NCBI GenBank assembly: GCA_020638975.1
Contig: JACKHN010000031.1
Span: 12,166-76,165, forward strand
Direction of reading: 5' to 3'
Source of the DNA: Planctomycetaceae bacterium
GTDB lineage: Bacteria > Planctomycetota > Planctomycetia > Pirellulales > Pirellulaceae
DNA length: 64,000 nt
Part shown: positions 8,993 to 17,402 of the stretch, piece by piece
Layout: the number at the start of each line of letters is the position of its first letter
Position numbering within the stretch: position 1 is the stretch's first letter
Notes under the pieces: model-generated
Seen by the model: the letters and a program-made list of their open reading frames with translations, nothing else
Told to the model about the DNA's origin: nothing
Databases searched by the model: none
Translations under genes and position numbers: made by a program

Positions 8993-10963
8993 ATGAGCCA
9001 TGAACTGCTTGATGCCGGCGACGATTCGATCTTCGACATCCATACCAACGCCACCGGTCCTCAGGGCAAGCTGCCGCTGACCGACGAGATGCTGCGTACT
9101 TGGTCAAGTGGCGACCTGTTCGGCCTGACGCAAAGTGCTGGCATGGGTTGGAAGCCGGAAGATTTGCTCGGCCCTCAGTATCTCTTGCTCAGCACGCAAG
9201 GTGGCGTCCGAGCGCCCGATGGCCAGCCGATCGCGCTCGGCTATCACACCGGCCATTGGGAAGTCGGCCTGCTGGTCCAGGCAGCGGCCCGTGAGATCAA
9301 ACAAGCGGGCGGTGTGCCATTCGCGGCCTTTTGTAGCGATCCTTGCGACGGTCGCACACAAGGCACGACGGGCATGTTTGACAGTCTGCCGTATCGAAAC
9401 GATGCCGCGGTGATTTTTCGGCGTCTGATTCGCTCGTTGCCGACGCGGCGCGGGGTCCTGGGGGTCGCCACTTGTGACAAGGGACTTCCGGCGATGATGT
9501 TGGCGCTGGCTGCGATGCATGACTTGCCGAGTGTGCTTGTGCCCGGAGGCGTGACGTTGCCACCAACGCACGGCGAGGATGCGGGTAAAGTGCAAACGAT
9601 CGGGGCTCGCTATGTTCATGGCGACATGACACTCGACGAAGCCTCCATCGCTGGTTGCGCCGCGTGTGGGACCGCCGGCGGTGGTTGTCAGTTCCTTGGT
9701 ACAGCGGCGACTTCGCAAGTTATCGGCGAAGCACTCGGTTTGTCGCTGCCTCATTCGGCACTCGCGCCCAGCGGTCAGCCCGTGTGGATTGATATGGCGG
9801 CGCGAAGTGCCAAGGCGCTGATGCAGCTTGCCGATCGCGGCTTGAAGATGCGCGACATCCTTACGGCGGGATCAATCCGCAACGCGATGGTGGTCCACGC
9901 AGCGGTTGGCGGTTCAACAAATCTCTTGTTGCACATTCCTGCGATAGCGTTTGCCGCCGGATTGGAGCGACCGACGGTCGAAGACTGGAACAAGGTCAAT
10001 CGCAGCGTACCACGGTTTGTCGACGTGTTGCCAAACGGTCCAACCAACCATCCGACGGTGCGAGTCTTTCTGGCCGGTGGCGTTCCCGAGGTCATGTTGC
10101 ATCTTCGCGAGATGGGCTTGCTGGACTTGGACGCAATGACAGTGGCCGGACAGCCACTCGGAGAAGTACTCGCATGGTGGGAGTCGTCTGATCGCAGGCA
10201 GCGGATGCGCGAGCTGTTGAAGCAGCACGACGATATTGATGCTGGAGACGTGATCATTCCGCCGGATGAAGCGCGCCGTCGAGGCATGACGAGCACGGTC
10301 TGTTTCCCACGCGGCAACCTCTGCCCGGAAGGTTCGGTCATCAAAGCGACTTCGATCGATCCGGCGGTTGTCGATGAGGATGGTGTGTATCGTAAGACGG
10401 GACCGGCGCGGGTGTTTACCAGCGAACGCGATGCAATCGCGTCGATCAAGGGCCAATCCAGCAATCCGCTGAAACCGGGTGACATCTTAGTGTTGGCGGG
10501 CCGCGGGCCACTGGGGTCGGGGATGGAAGAGACGTATCAGATCACTTCGGCCCTCAAGTTTCTGAAGTGGGGACGCGAAGTCGCGGTTGTGACGGATGCA
10601 CGTTTCTCGGGCGTGAGCACGGGCGCCTGCATCGGTCACGTCGGCCCCGAAGCGCTCGCAGGCGGCCCGATCGGCAAGCTACAAGATGGCGACAAGATTC
10701 GAATCATCATCGATCGCAACACGCTCGACGGGACGGTGGATTTGGTAGGCGATGGCACGCGCGAGTTCACGCCCCAGGAAGGAGCCGCGTTGCTCGCCGA
10801 GCGTTCGACGCGCGAAGACATTCGACCCGATGCAGATCTGCCAGACGACACGCGCCTGTGGGCGGCAATGCAACGAGTTGGCGGGGGCGCGTGGGGCGGG
10901 TGCGTTTACGATGTAGAGAAGATTATCGAGGCACTCGATCGCGTGCAATCGAGCGGGGCGTAA
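8993..10963 (+). CDS. yjhG: YjhG/YagF-type dehydratase, probable D-xylonate dehydratase (IlvD/Edd family)
   Basis: At 656 residues this is close to E. coli YjhG/YagF, and remembered YjhG segments match almost word for word: DPCDGRTQGTTGMFDSLPYR, CDKGLPAMMLALAA, SGVSTGACIGHVGPEALAG, GGGCQFLGTAATSQV, HAAVGGSTNLLLHIPAIA and PDDTRLWAAMQ near the end. The Fe-S/Mg-dependent enzyme converts D-xylonate to 2-dehydro-3-deoxy-D-xylonate in the oxidative pentose pathway. The C-D-K-G and D-P-C-D-G cysteines of the cluster are present. It stands alone on its strand; no xylose dehydrogenase or aldolase lies next to it, although the lactonase at 32985 could act in the same kind of pathway. Substrate assignment rests on the subfamily and needs a tree. 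Confidence 0.9.
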   Translation: MSHELLDAGDDSIFDIHTNATGPQGKLPLTDEMLRTWSSGDLFGLTQSAGMGWKPEDLLGPQYLLLSTQGGVRAPDGQPIALGYHTGHWEVGLLVQAAAREIKQAGGVPFAAFCSDPCDGRTQGTTGMFDSLPYRNDAAVIFRRLIRSLPTRRGVLGVATCDKGLPAMMLALAAMHDLPSVLVPGGVTLPPTHGEDAGKVQTIGARYVHGDMTLDEASIAGCAACGTAGGGCQFLGTAATSQVIGEALGLSLPHSALAPSGQPVWIDMAARSAKALMQLADRGLKMRDILTAGSIRNAMVVHAAVGGSTNLLLHIPAIAFAAGLERPTVEDWNKVNRSVPRFVDVLPNGPTNHPTVRVFLAGGVPEVMLHLREMGLLDLDAMTVAGQPLGEVLAWWESSDRRQRMRELLKQHDDIDAGDVIIPPDEARRRGMTSTVCFPRGNLCPEGSVIKATSIDPAVVDEDGVYRKTGPARVFTSERDAIASIKGQSSNPLKPGDILVLAGRGPLGSGMEETYQITSALKFLKWGREVAVVTDARFSGVSTGACIGHVGPEALAGGPIGKLQDGDKIRIIIDRNTLDGTVDLVGDGTREFTPQEGAALLAERSTREDIRPDADLPDDTRLWAAMQRVGGGAWGGCVYDVEKIIEALDRVQSSGA

Positions 10964-10968
10964 ACGAC

Positions 10969-11799
10969 CTATGCCGCCGTAGTCTGCTGCCTGGCCACTT
11001 CTGTGCAGTTCGCCGTCACACGAGTCAACTCAGTCCACAGCTCTTGCAACAGGTACGGCTTTGACACCACGCAAGTTGCACCGCACTCAACGGCGCGCTG
11101 ACGATCCGAGGCCCGTGGAAACCCAATCATCGCGATAACGGGTGCGGGATGAACCTGCTTAGCGAACTCGGCGAGTTCTGCTTCATCACGCTCGATCGAC
11201 AACGCGACATCCCAGATTGCGACGGCAGCACCCGCTACAAAAGCGGGCTGCCGGTGATTTACCCATACTGTGCTGTGGCCGATTGCGTGACAAGCTTCGG
11301 CGATGGCTTCATAGCATTCCAGCGAGGTCGCTCGGATCACGGCGAGCCCGCGTTGCCTGACCTCCGGCACCGGCACCGTTATGTTGCTAAGTTCCGACTC
11401 GGTAAACGTACGCGGCATCGCTAAGCGACCCCGCGCGTTGGTACCGATCAACTCTTCCGCCAGACGAGGCACGAACTGGTGCCAGTAGACTCTCGTGACA
11501 CCGCGCCAAGGCTGTCCCGTTCGCATCTCGCCCTCACACCAACCGCCCATCAAACCGATGATCCGAGCGAGTGGAGCGCGACGTAGCAGCGAGACGACGT
11601 CGTGTTGCATAAAGCGACCAGGTCTCGCCGCCGCGACGACGATGAAGTCTGGCTGTTGGTTTACGCTGGCTAGTTCAACTGCAGCCTGCTCCGTGTTGTC
11701 GACGATCGTCAGTTCGCAATACTCACCCAACCACGCCAGCGGCTCGCGAAATTCGTGGTGCGACGGATCGCCAATGAAAAGAACTCGCTGTGCTGTCAT
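10969..11799 (-). CDS. Protein with two receiver-like Rossmann domains, function unknown
   Basis: The 276-residue protein reads as two flavodoxin-like halves. The first (about 1-100) runs QRVLFIGDPSHHEF ... LTIVDNTEQAAVEL ... PDFIVVAAARPGRFMQHDVV ... ARIIGLMGGW. The second (about 140-262) runs RGLAVIRATSLECYEAIAEA ... VAGAAVAIWDVALS ... PVIAMIGFPRASDRQRAVEC and CVVSKPYL, where K-P is the receiver C-terminal motif. The aspartate expected as phosphoacceptor is in WDVALS of the second half and missing from the first (VVAAAR). Its start codon overlaps the stop of the EIIA-HTH gene (ATGA), so both form one operon. I infer a role as its signalling partner; nothing else supports a function. Confidence 0.6.
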   Translation of the reverse strand: MTAQRVLFIGDPSHHEFREPLAWLGEYCELTIVDNTEQAAVELASVNQQPDFIVVAAARPGRFMQHDVVSLLRRAPLARIIGLMGGWCEGEMRTGQPWRGVTRVYWHQFVPRLAEELIGTNARGRLAMPRTFTESELSNITVPVPEVRQRGLAVIRATSLECYEAIAEACHAIGHSTVWVNHRQPAFVAGAAVAIWDVALSIERDEAELAEFAKQVHPAPVIAMIGFPRASDRQRAVECGATCVVSKPYLLQELWTELTRVTANCTEVARQQTTAA

Positions 11800-12509
11800 C
11801 GAGGGATTCGACTCTCAAATTCCATAAAACAATCGCGGGTCGCCGCGGGAGTCGCGGACTCACGCAGCGCCGTGAGGAACTCAGGATCCCCCACCAACCG
11901 GCTCAATCTGGCAAGTGTTCGCAGATGTCCGCGATCATCGATAGAGCAAATCAGAAAAAAGATGTCCGTCAACATGCCGCGTGGTCCGCCAAACGGAATA
12001 CCGCTGCTCGTGCGGCCCAAGGCGAGCACGGGTTCAGCCAACACGGTCGGCATCGGGCGGCGCGGGTGAAGCAGAGCGACGCCGTTGTCCAAAGCAGTCG
12101 GATGCAGTGTTTCGCGAAGCCGCACCGCTTCGGCCATCTTCTCGGGATCCCACAGCAATCCCGTTCGCGCTGCTAGCCCCACCATCGAATTGACGACAGA
12201 GTTACGCGTTCGAGCTGAAAGGGGGACTTCGATGGCTTCCAATGGCAGCATCGAGGCGATGGCAATCACTTCGTCGGACGTCTTTTCTGCTGCGCTTTGC
12301 AACACGCCTTCCACTTCTATCAACTCGCTCTCGCCCGAAGCGCCGATTCGCTCTTCAAGCCAATGATGGATCTCGGCCTGGGCGAATCGCCAATGGCCAC
12401 CCACCTTGCGGCCTGGCAAGTTGCCTCGGTCCGCCATCTTTGCGACTTGAGGCGGTGTGAGATGGAGGTAGACCGCTAAGCTATCGATATCGAAGTCTTC
12501 GTGTGCCAT
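11796..12509 (-). CDS. Regulator joining an excisionase-type HTH domain to a PTS EIIA-like domain
   Basis: The first 55 or so residues (HEDFDIDSLAVYLHLTPPQV ... ADRGNLPGRKVGGHWRFAQA) form an excisionase/MerR-like DNA-binding helix-turn-helix. Residues from about 85 to 230 resemble the EIIA(Fru/Ntr) domain, including the L-x-x-R-E-x-x-x-P-T-x-x-x-x-G-V-A-L-L-H-P stretch with the phosphorylatable His. The start is the ATG at 12509, because AGGA lies 10 bases upstream; a longer frame to 12605 has no such site. A sugar permease of PTS type is not nearby, so the EIIA part is probably a sensor rather than a transport component. It is cotranscribed with the double-receiver-like gene at 10969. Confidence 0.75.
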   Translation of the reverse strand: MAHEDFDIDSLAVYLHLTPPQVAKMADRGNLPGRKVGGHWRFAQAEIHHWLEERIGASGESELIEVEGVLQSAAEKTSDEVIAIASMLPLEAIEVPLSARTRNSVVNSMVGLAARTGLLWDPEKMAEAVRLRETLHPTALDNGVALLHPRRPMPTVLAEPVLALGRTSSGIPFGGPRGMLTDIFFLICSIDDRGHLRTLARLSRLVGDPEFLTALRESATPAATRDCFMEFESRIPR

Positions 12510-12626
12510 TTTGATTCGTTCCTGCTCTCTTGGCCTCATTGTCGCGGCAATCCGACCAGCCTGTCCAGTGCAGCGCCGCGTGACACCGTATTGCACAGCA
12601 TCCACCCAGTTCGGTTGGATAATTCG

Positions 12627-12656
12627 CTTTTAACCGGCTGAATGAGTTGATATGAT
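12627..12656 (+). promoter_or_regulatory. Possible promoter for the DUF1501 gene at 12743
   Basis: TATGAT at 12651-12656 is one mismatch from the TATAAT -10 box. TTTTAA at 12628-12633, 17 bases upstream, is a weak -35 match (3 of 6). It lies about 87 bases before the ATG at 12743, within a 233-bp gap that has no other gene. No experimental support is implied. Confidence 0.3.
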
Positions 12657-12742
12657 AGCGAAGCCTGCCCAACACCGCATCGAACCCGCTTCGAGCCCGC
12701 CTGATACTCACTGATTTTCCCCCACCTAGCGAGATCACGACG

Positions 12743-14086
12743 ATGCTGACTCTCCCCGCCGGTGCAACCTATTCCCATGACGGACAACTTAGTTGCGATC
12801 AAGTGTCGCGAAGAAGTTTTCTCCAGGTCGGTGCCCTGGCTGGACTTGGTGTTTCGTTGCCGATTGCACTCGCCAGCAAACAACTGGCAGCAGCCCAGGG
12901 ACGACACGAATCCGATGTTAACTGCATCGTCATCTGGACGCGTGGCGGAACCAGCCACCACGACACTTACGATCCCAAGCCCGAGGCACCCGTCGCGGTA
13001 CGCGGCGAGTTCGGTGTGATCGACACGGCGATTCCCGGAATTCAATTCACCGAGATCTGTCCGAACATGGCCAAGCACGCTGACCGCTTTGCGTTGCTAC
13101 GCGGCTGGAACCCACGCAATGGCAGCCACGGTTCGGCCGATCAATGGGTGATGTCGGGGCGTCGATTCAATCAGGCAGTGGCGTATCCGACGTATGGCTC
13201 GGTGATGAGTTACCATCACGGCTTCAAGACGGCGATGCCTCCCTTCGTGCAACTGGGGACGGACGTGGACAGTCGCTTCGGCGGCGGCACCGCCGGTGTG
13301 CTCGGGCATGAGCACAATCCGTTCGTAATCGATTCCGATCCCAATAGCGACAAGTTCACCGTTCGTGATATCACGCCTCCCAGTGGCATCACGCTCGATC
13401 GCGTTGATCGCCGTAAGCGGATGCTCGCCACCGTCGATCAACTGCAACGGGGAGCCGAAATCCAGCCGGCTGCTTTTCGAGCGCTCGACGAGCAGTATGA
13501 AACTGCGCTCAACATGATCACTGCGCAGGAAACGAAGCAAGCGTTCGACATCGCCTCGGAAGACGAGAAGTTGCGCGAAGCTTATGGCAAGAATCGGTTC
13601 GGCCAGAATTGTTTATTGGCTCGACGGTTGATCGAATCCGGCGTGCGATTCGTGACGGTCACCGATGGCGGTTGGGACACGCACCAAAACAACTTCAAGT
13701 CGCTCAAAGACAGCCGCATCCCGCCCGTCGATCAAGCTTTGCCGCAATTACTTATAGATTTGCAGGAACGCGGCTTGCTCGATACAACGCTGGTTTGCTG
13801 GTTGACGGATTTCGGTCGTACACCAAACATCAACTCGGCGAGCGGTCGCGATCATTGGGCGACAGCCGGTTTTGCAATTATGGCCGGAGCGGGCGTTCCT
13901 GCGGGACACGTCCTAGGTGCCACCGACGGCGAAGGCGGCTATGTCACGAAAGACGAGTACTGGAGTGATGACATCGCTACCACAATCTACATGAAGCTCG
14001 GCATCCCCCACGAGCTAATCGCCCAAGCTCCTGATGGTCGCCCGATCCGTTTGATCGAAGGCAAGCCGATACGCGAGTGGATGTAG
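12743..14086 (+). CDS. DUF1501 family protein, Tat-exported
   Basis: The 447-residue protein has a twin-arginine leader, VSRRSFLQVGALAGLGVSLP, ahead of the DUF1501 fold. Family features are IVIWTRGGTSHHDTYDPKPE (about residue 64), GSHGSADQWVMSGRRF, NRFGQNCLLARRLIESGVRF, GGWDTHQNNF and FGRTPNINSASGRDHW. Together these are the metal-site-like motifs of this phosphatase/sulfatase-related family. It probably acts in the periplasm. It lies downstream of a 233-bp gap that may hold its promoter, and it converges with the D-aminoacylase gene, with only 12 bp between their stops. No partner cytochrome-type gene (DUF1549/1553) is adjacent. Confidence 0.9.
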   Translation: MLTLPAGATYSHDGQLSCDQVSRRSFLQVGALAGLGVSLPIALASKQLAAAQGRHESDVNCIVIWTRGGTSHHDTYDPKPEAPVAVRGEFGVIDTAIPGIQFTEICPNMAKHADRFALLRGWNPRNGSHGSADQWVMSGRRFNQAVAYPTYGSVMSYHHGFKTAMPPFVQLGTDVDSRFGGGTAGVLGHEHNPFVIDSDPNSDKFTVRDITPPSGITLDRVDRRKRMLATVDQLQRGAEIQPAAFRALDEQYETALNMITAQETKQAFDIASEDEKLREAYGKNRFGQNCLLARRLIESGVRFVTVTDGGWDTHQNNFKSLKDSRIPPVDQALPQLLIDLQERGLLDTTLVCWLTDFGRTPNINSASGRDHWATAGFAIMAGAGVPAGHVLGATDGEGGYVTKDEYWSDDIATTIYMKLGIPHELIAQAPDGRPIRLIEGKPIREWM

Positions 14087-14098
14087 TAACTCCGCCGC

Positions 14099-15712
14099 TT
14101 ACTTCCCAAACCTCAGAAACCGCCCGGGCAGCCGATTTGCTTCCGGCAGGTGCGGCGTACCGTCACGGACAATCGGTTTGCCGTTGACGAACACATGCTC
14201 GATGCCCTTTGTCGGAATGTTCGGTGATTGAAAGGTTGCTTCGTCGGTAATCATTTTGGGATCGAATACGACCACGTCGGCGAATTTGGTCGGCGCTAAG
14301 GTGCCGCGATCGACGAGCTTGAACCGTTCGGCAGCGACACTCGACAGCTTGGCAACCGCTTCTTCGAGTGTGAACAACTTCAGATCGCGCACACAACGAC
14401 CGAGGAATCTGCCGACCGAGCCGTACATGCGTGGATGGACCTGGGCGTCGGGAAAGTAAATCCCGTCGGTCCCCATCATGTACAACTCGTGTTGCAGAAA
14501 TGGCCACACGAGTGCGTCGTCGCCTTCGTCCATCACACACAACACCGCGAGTCGTTCTTCGATCAGCAACTCGAACAACGCGGCATCTGCAGGTTTACCC
14601 GACTGGTCAACGTACTCTTGCAAGGTCTTGCCCTGGTGATGCGTATTCTCTTTACCGCCCACCCACGCAATTCGGACGTGATCGAGATCTAATCGCAGCG
14701 AGTTCAGCCCATCGCGAAACCGCCGGCGAATCTCCGGTTGATGCAGCCGGTCCAACGTGGCCAGCGGACCCTCTTCCCAAGCTTCGTACGGCAGGAAGTA
14801 ATTCAACATGGTCGAGCCCGGTTGATACGGATAGACGTCGTAGGTGACATCGACGTCTCGACGGGCTTCGGCAAGCAACTCGAAGACTTGTTCGTGCGTA
14901 TAAGGCGGTTGTACTTTGAGGTGAGAGATATGAACCGGCACATTCGCTCGCCGACCGATTTCGATCGCTTCGTTCAACGCCGGCAGCAGCCCTTTTTTGT
15001 AGCGGACATGCGTGACGTAGATGCCGCCGTAGTCCGACATGGCCGAGCAGGCTGCGACCAACTCGTCGGTCGTCGAAAAACATTGCACGATGTAGTCGAG
15101 CCCGGTCGAAAGTCCGACCGCCCCTTCTTCCATGCCGCGACGAATTTCGTAGCAGATCTGTCGCATTTGAAAATCATCGACGACGCTGCGACCGAAGCCG
15201 CATATCATCGAGCGAATGTTGGCGTAAGGCAGATGCGCGGCGGAGTTCTGTGCGGCACGTCCATCGAGCAGCCGCATGTAGTCACCCCAACTCTGCCAGC
15301 CGCGATATTCGTCCAGCCGCAACCCATTCAACGCACGAAGGTAGAACATCCATTGCGCAGCGGTGCTTTCGTTAACGGGAGCGTAAGAGATCCCGTCTGC
15401 CATCAGAATCTCGGTGGTAAAACCTTGCAGCGTCTTGGGCGTGAGATGTGGCGTCTTTAACAGCCAACCATCGCTGTGATTGTGTACGTCGACGAAGCCC
15501 GGAGCCACGATCTTGCCAGCGGCATTAATGGTCTCGTGCGCCGAAGCGTTCGAGAGATCGCCGATCGCAGCGATCCGCTCGCCTTGCAGTCCCACATCGG
15601 CTCGAAATCGAGGTCGCTTCGTGCCGTCGATCACCTCGGCATGGCGGATTATCGTATCGAACAAGGCGTCCTCATCGTCAAGCGTCGGGGTCTGAAGGTT
15701 GCGAGGCGGCAA
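14099..15712 (-). CDS. D-aminoacylase / N-acyl-D-amino-acid deacylase family amidohydrolase
   Basis: The 537-residue metal-dependent hydrolase has the amidohydrolase layout. A beta-sandwich start (IRHAEVIDGTKRPRFRADVG, GLQGERIAAIG) leads to APGFVDVHNHSDGW with the metal-binding His-x-His. Later motifs are GLDYIVQCF, HVRYKKGLLPALNEAIEIGR, VHISHLKVQPPY and GTDGIYFP, with the last Asp as a metal residue. C-terminal strands (KFADVVVFDPKMI, HVFVNGKPIVRDG) close the sandwich. The family removes acyl groups from D-amino acids. Its start at 15712 overlaps the end of the Hpt gene by 35 bp; a TTG further in (about 15664) is an alternative. A second family member is fused to a beta-lactamase at 41734. 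Confidence 0.87.
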   Translation of the reverse strand: MPPRNLQTPTLDDEDALFDTIIRHAEVIDGTKRPRFRADVGLQGERIAAIGDLSNASAHETINAAGKIVAPGFVDVHNHSDGWLLKTPHLTPKTLQGFTTEILMADGISYAPVNESTAAQWMFYLRALNGLRLDEYRGWQSWGDYMRLLDGRAAQNSAAHLPYANIRSMICGFGRSVVDDFQMRQICYEIRRGMEEGAVGLSTGLDYIVQCFSTTDELVAACSAMSDYGGIYVTHVRYKKGLLPALNEAIEIGRRANVPVHISHLKVQPPYTHEQVFELLAEARRDVDVTYDVYPYQPGSTMLNYFLPYEAWEEGPLATLDRLHQPEIRRRFRDGLNSLRLDLDHVRIAWVGGKENTHHQGKTLQEYVDQSGKPADAALFELLIEERLAVLCVMDEGDDALVWPFLQHELYMMGTDGIYFPDAQVHPRMYGSVGRFLGRCVRDLKLFTLEEAVAKLSSVAAERFKLVDRGTLAPTKFADVVVFDPKMITDEATFQSPNIPTKGIEHVFVNGKPIVRDGTPHLPEANRLPGRFLRFGK

Positions 15713-16040
15713 AGGCCGTTAACTCGGGAAGCAGCGTATCTAACTCGGATTGTAACTCGCCGAACAACTCCGTCGCGCCCTCGATCTGCTCGTCGCGGCC
15801 CATGAGTTCGAGTCGGTGCGAGAGTTCGCCGGCTTGGGTCTTGCCGAAATAGCGGAGGCTGCCCTTCAGCGTATGGGCGAATCGCCGCAGGTCAACGCAG
15901 TGCTCCGATTGGATAGATGTACTAATCCCCGTGATCAATTTCGGATACTCGGTGAAAAAGATTTCGACCAGCTCCAACAACAATTCAGGACTATCCCCAA
16001 CCGCTTCGCGAGCATACTCCCAATCCACTTTGCCATTCAT
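15678..16040 (-). CDS. Hpt domain histidine phosphotransfer protein
   Basis: The 120-residue all-helical protein carries RRFAHTLKGSLRYFGKTQAG, in which H-T-L-K-G-S is the classic Hpt signature with the phosphorylated His. The start ATG at 16040 is preceded by GGGGGAG 3 bases upstream, so I prefer it to the in-frame ATG at 16052. It works as a shuttle between a hybrid sensor kinase and a response regulator; neither is adjacent. The FIST-domain gene is next upstream in the same direction, 135 bp away. The orphan receiver at 50231 could receive from it, but that is speculation. Confidence 0.85.
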   Translation of the reverse strand: MNGKVDWEYAREAVGDSPELLLELVEIFFTEYPKLITGISTSIQSEHCVDLRRFAHTLKGSLRYFGKTQAGELSHRLELMGRDEQIEGATELFGELQSELDTLLPELTAFAASQPSDPDA

Positions 16041-16175
16041 GATCTCCCCCATCTGTTAGGCACAAACCACCTACCCAGCATAAGGGATGAATTGCCGGTG
16101 CGTAAGTCTTCAATTCGAACGAAGTGCAGGCTAAAGTAATTTTTCTGACTTGACCCATCGAACAGCGTGCTGGTA

Positions 16176-17354
16176 TTAGCGACGACCGAAAACCGCGATG
16201 CTTGCTGTAAATCCGTGCAAAAAATTCTTGCCGCCGACAGGACCCATTTCCCCGGCCGCGAAGAATCCTGCCAAGGGCGAGTTGCTCAACGCGTCACCGA
16301 TAGCTTCGGCGTCGTGATTCGGTTCTGGGAAAAGACGTGTTCCTCGACCGTTACAAGTAAACAACAAAGCACCGTGAGGCTCATCGTCGGACGTCGGCTT
16401 GAGCGTCGCCAGCATCTGTTTCAACTCGCCGTCAGCCGTGTCCGCGTCGCGGACGTGGAACTGTACCGTCTGGCCTGGACGGACGTAGTCGCCGATGACG
16501 ATCGCTCCACTCTCCTGATCGACTCCCATGACGTTTCGAACGAGAAAGTGCCCCTGTTCGAATCTATCTTGATACTCGCTGACAACTCGACCAACGTGCA
16601 ATCCGCGCCGCAACATTGCTTGCTCGTGGGTGGCCAGTGTCGCATAGACCTCGATCAATCTCTGGTAGGCCGGTGCGCCGCCGAGTTCTTGAATCACGTT
16701 CCGCTCGGACTTGGTAATCACAAAGTGCTCGCCGATCGGTCGGCAGCCTTGTGACACAATCGTGCGAATCGTCACCGCGCCGTGAATTAACACGGTAACG
16801 GCACCATCTTGGAAAGACTTCGATCCGAAGAACAGACAGTTCTCGCCCGGTTGTGTTGCCGCACTGGCCATACCGCCAATCACCGACACGCCCGGCTGAT
16901 CTTCGTTGATTCGCTCCAACAGTAGTTCCGGTGGGAAGGTATAGGGATCGCCTAGCGTCAGCAAGGCGGAACCCTCGGGCCAAGTCTCCGGCAAGTCATC
17001 CGGCCAGCCAACGATCGAACCTCCTTCCGCGGTGCGCACAAACTCGAGTCGCATCGGCAACACGGTCGTGTCGGGTAGCGCCGCAATCCACAACGACATC
17101 GCAGACGCCATCTCGATCTCCGTCCCAACGCCGACAATCGATTCACCCGAGCAACCGATGACGTTTTCCGTTCCAAGTTGCTCGCATAGTCGTGGGGCGA
17201 TTTTCTCTGCCGCAGCGATATGGTTGGCCGAAACGAACAGCAGTGCAAGTGTTGGCGTTCCTTGCAGCTGCTCCAGAGCAAGGGCGACGACTTCGTCGAG
17301 AGCAGCGAGCGAATTAGGATTTGTTGATAATGCGGATGCAAATGCGAGTGGCAT
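16176..17354 (-). CDS. FIST N- and C-domain sensor protein
   Basis: The 392-residue protein matches the FIST pair. The N half contains GCSGESIVGVGTEIEMASAM, and the C half has ERNVIQELGGAPAYQRLIEV and the closing GALLFTCNGRGTRLFPEPNH followed by GFFAAGEMGPVGGKNFLHGF. These are the recognisable G-C-S-G, C-N-G-R-G and G-E-x-G-P motifs of FIST. The family is thought to sense small ligands such as amino acids and often sits near chemotaxis or kinase genes. It lies upstream of the Hpt gene on the same strand, consistent with a signalling role. No membrane segment or signal peptide is visible, so it is probably cytoplasmic. Confidence 0.85.
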   Translation of the reverse strand: MPLAFASALSTNPNSLAALDEVVALALEQLQGTPTLALLFVSANHIAAAEKIAPRLCEQLGTENVIGCSGESIVGVGTEIEMASAMSLWIAALPDTTVLPMRLEFVRTAEGGSIVGWPDDLPETWPEGSALLTLGDPYTFPPELLLERINEDQPGVSVIGGMASAATQPGENCLFFGSKSFQDGAVTVLIHGAVTIRTIVSQGCRPIGEHFVITKSERNVIQELGGAPAYQRLIEVYATLATHEQAMLRRGLHVGRVVSEYQDRFEQGHFLVRNVMGVDQESGAIVIGDYVRPGQTVQFHVRDADTADGELKQMLATLKPTSDDEPHGALLFTCNGRGTRLFPEPNHDAEAIGDALSNSPLAGFFAAGEMGPVGGKNFLHGFTASIAVFGRR

Positions 17355-17402
17355 GAAGTTGTTCCAGATAGGAGTTAGCCGAAAGGCAAGTAGGTCGAAG
17401 AG

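Noticed and set aside
14738..15460. A 240-codon plus-strand open frame opposite the D-aminoacylase gene
   Set aside because: It is opposite conserved amidohydrolase motifs and has the composition of an antisense frame.
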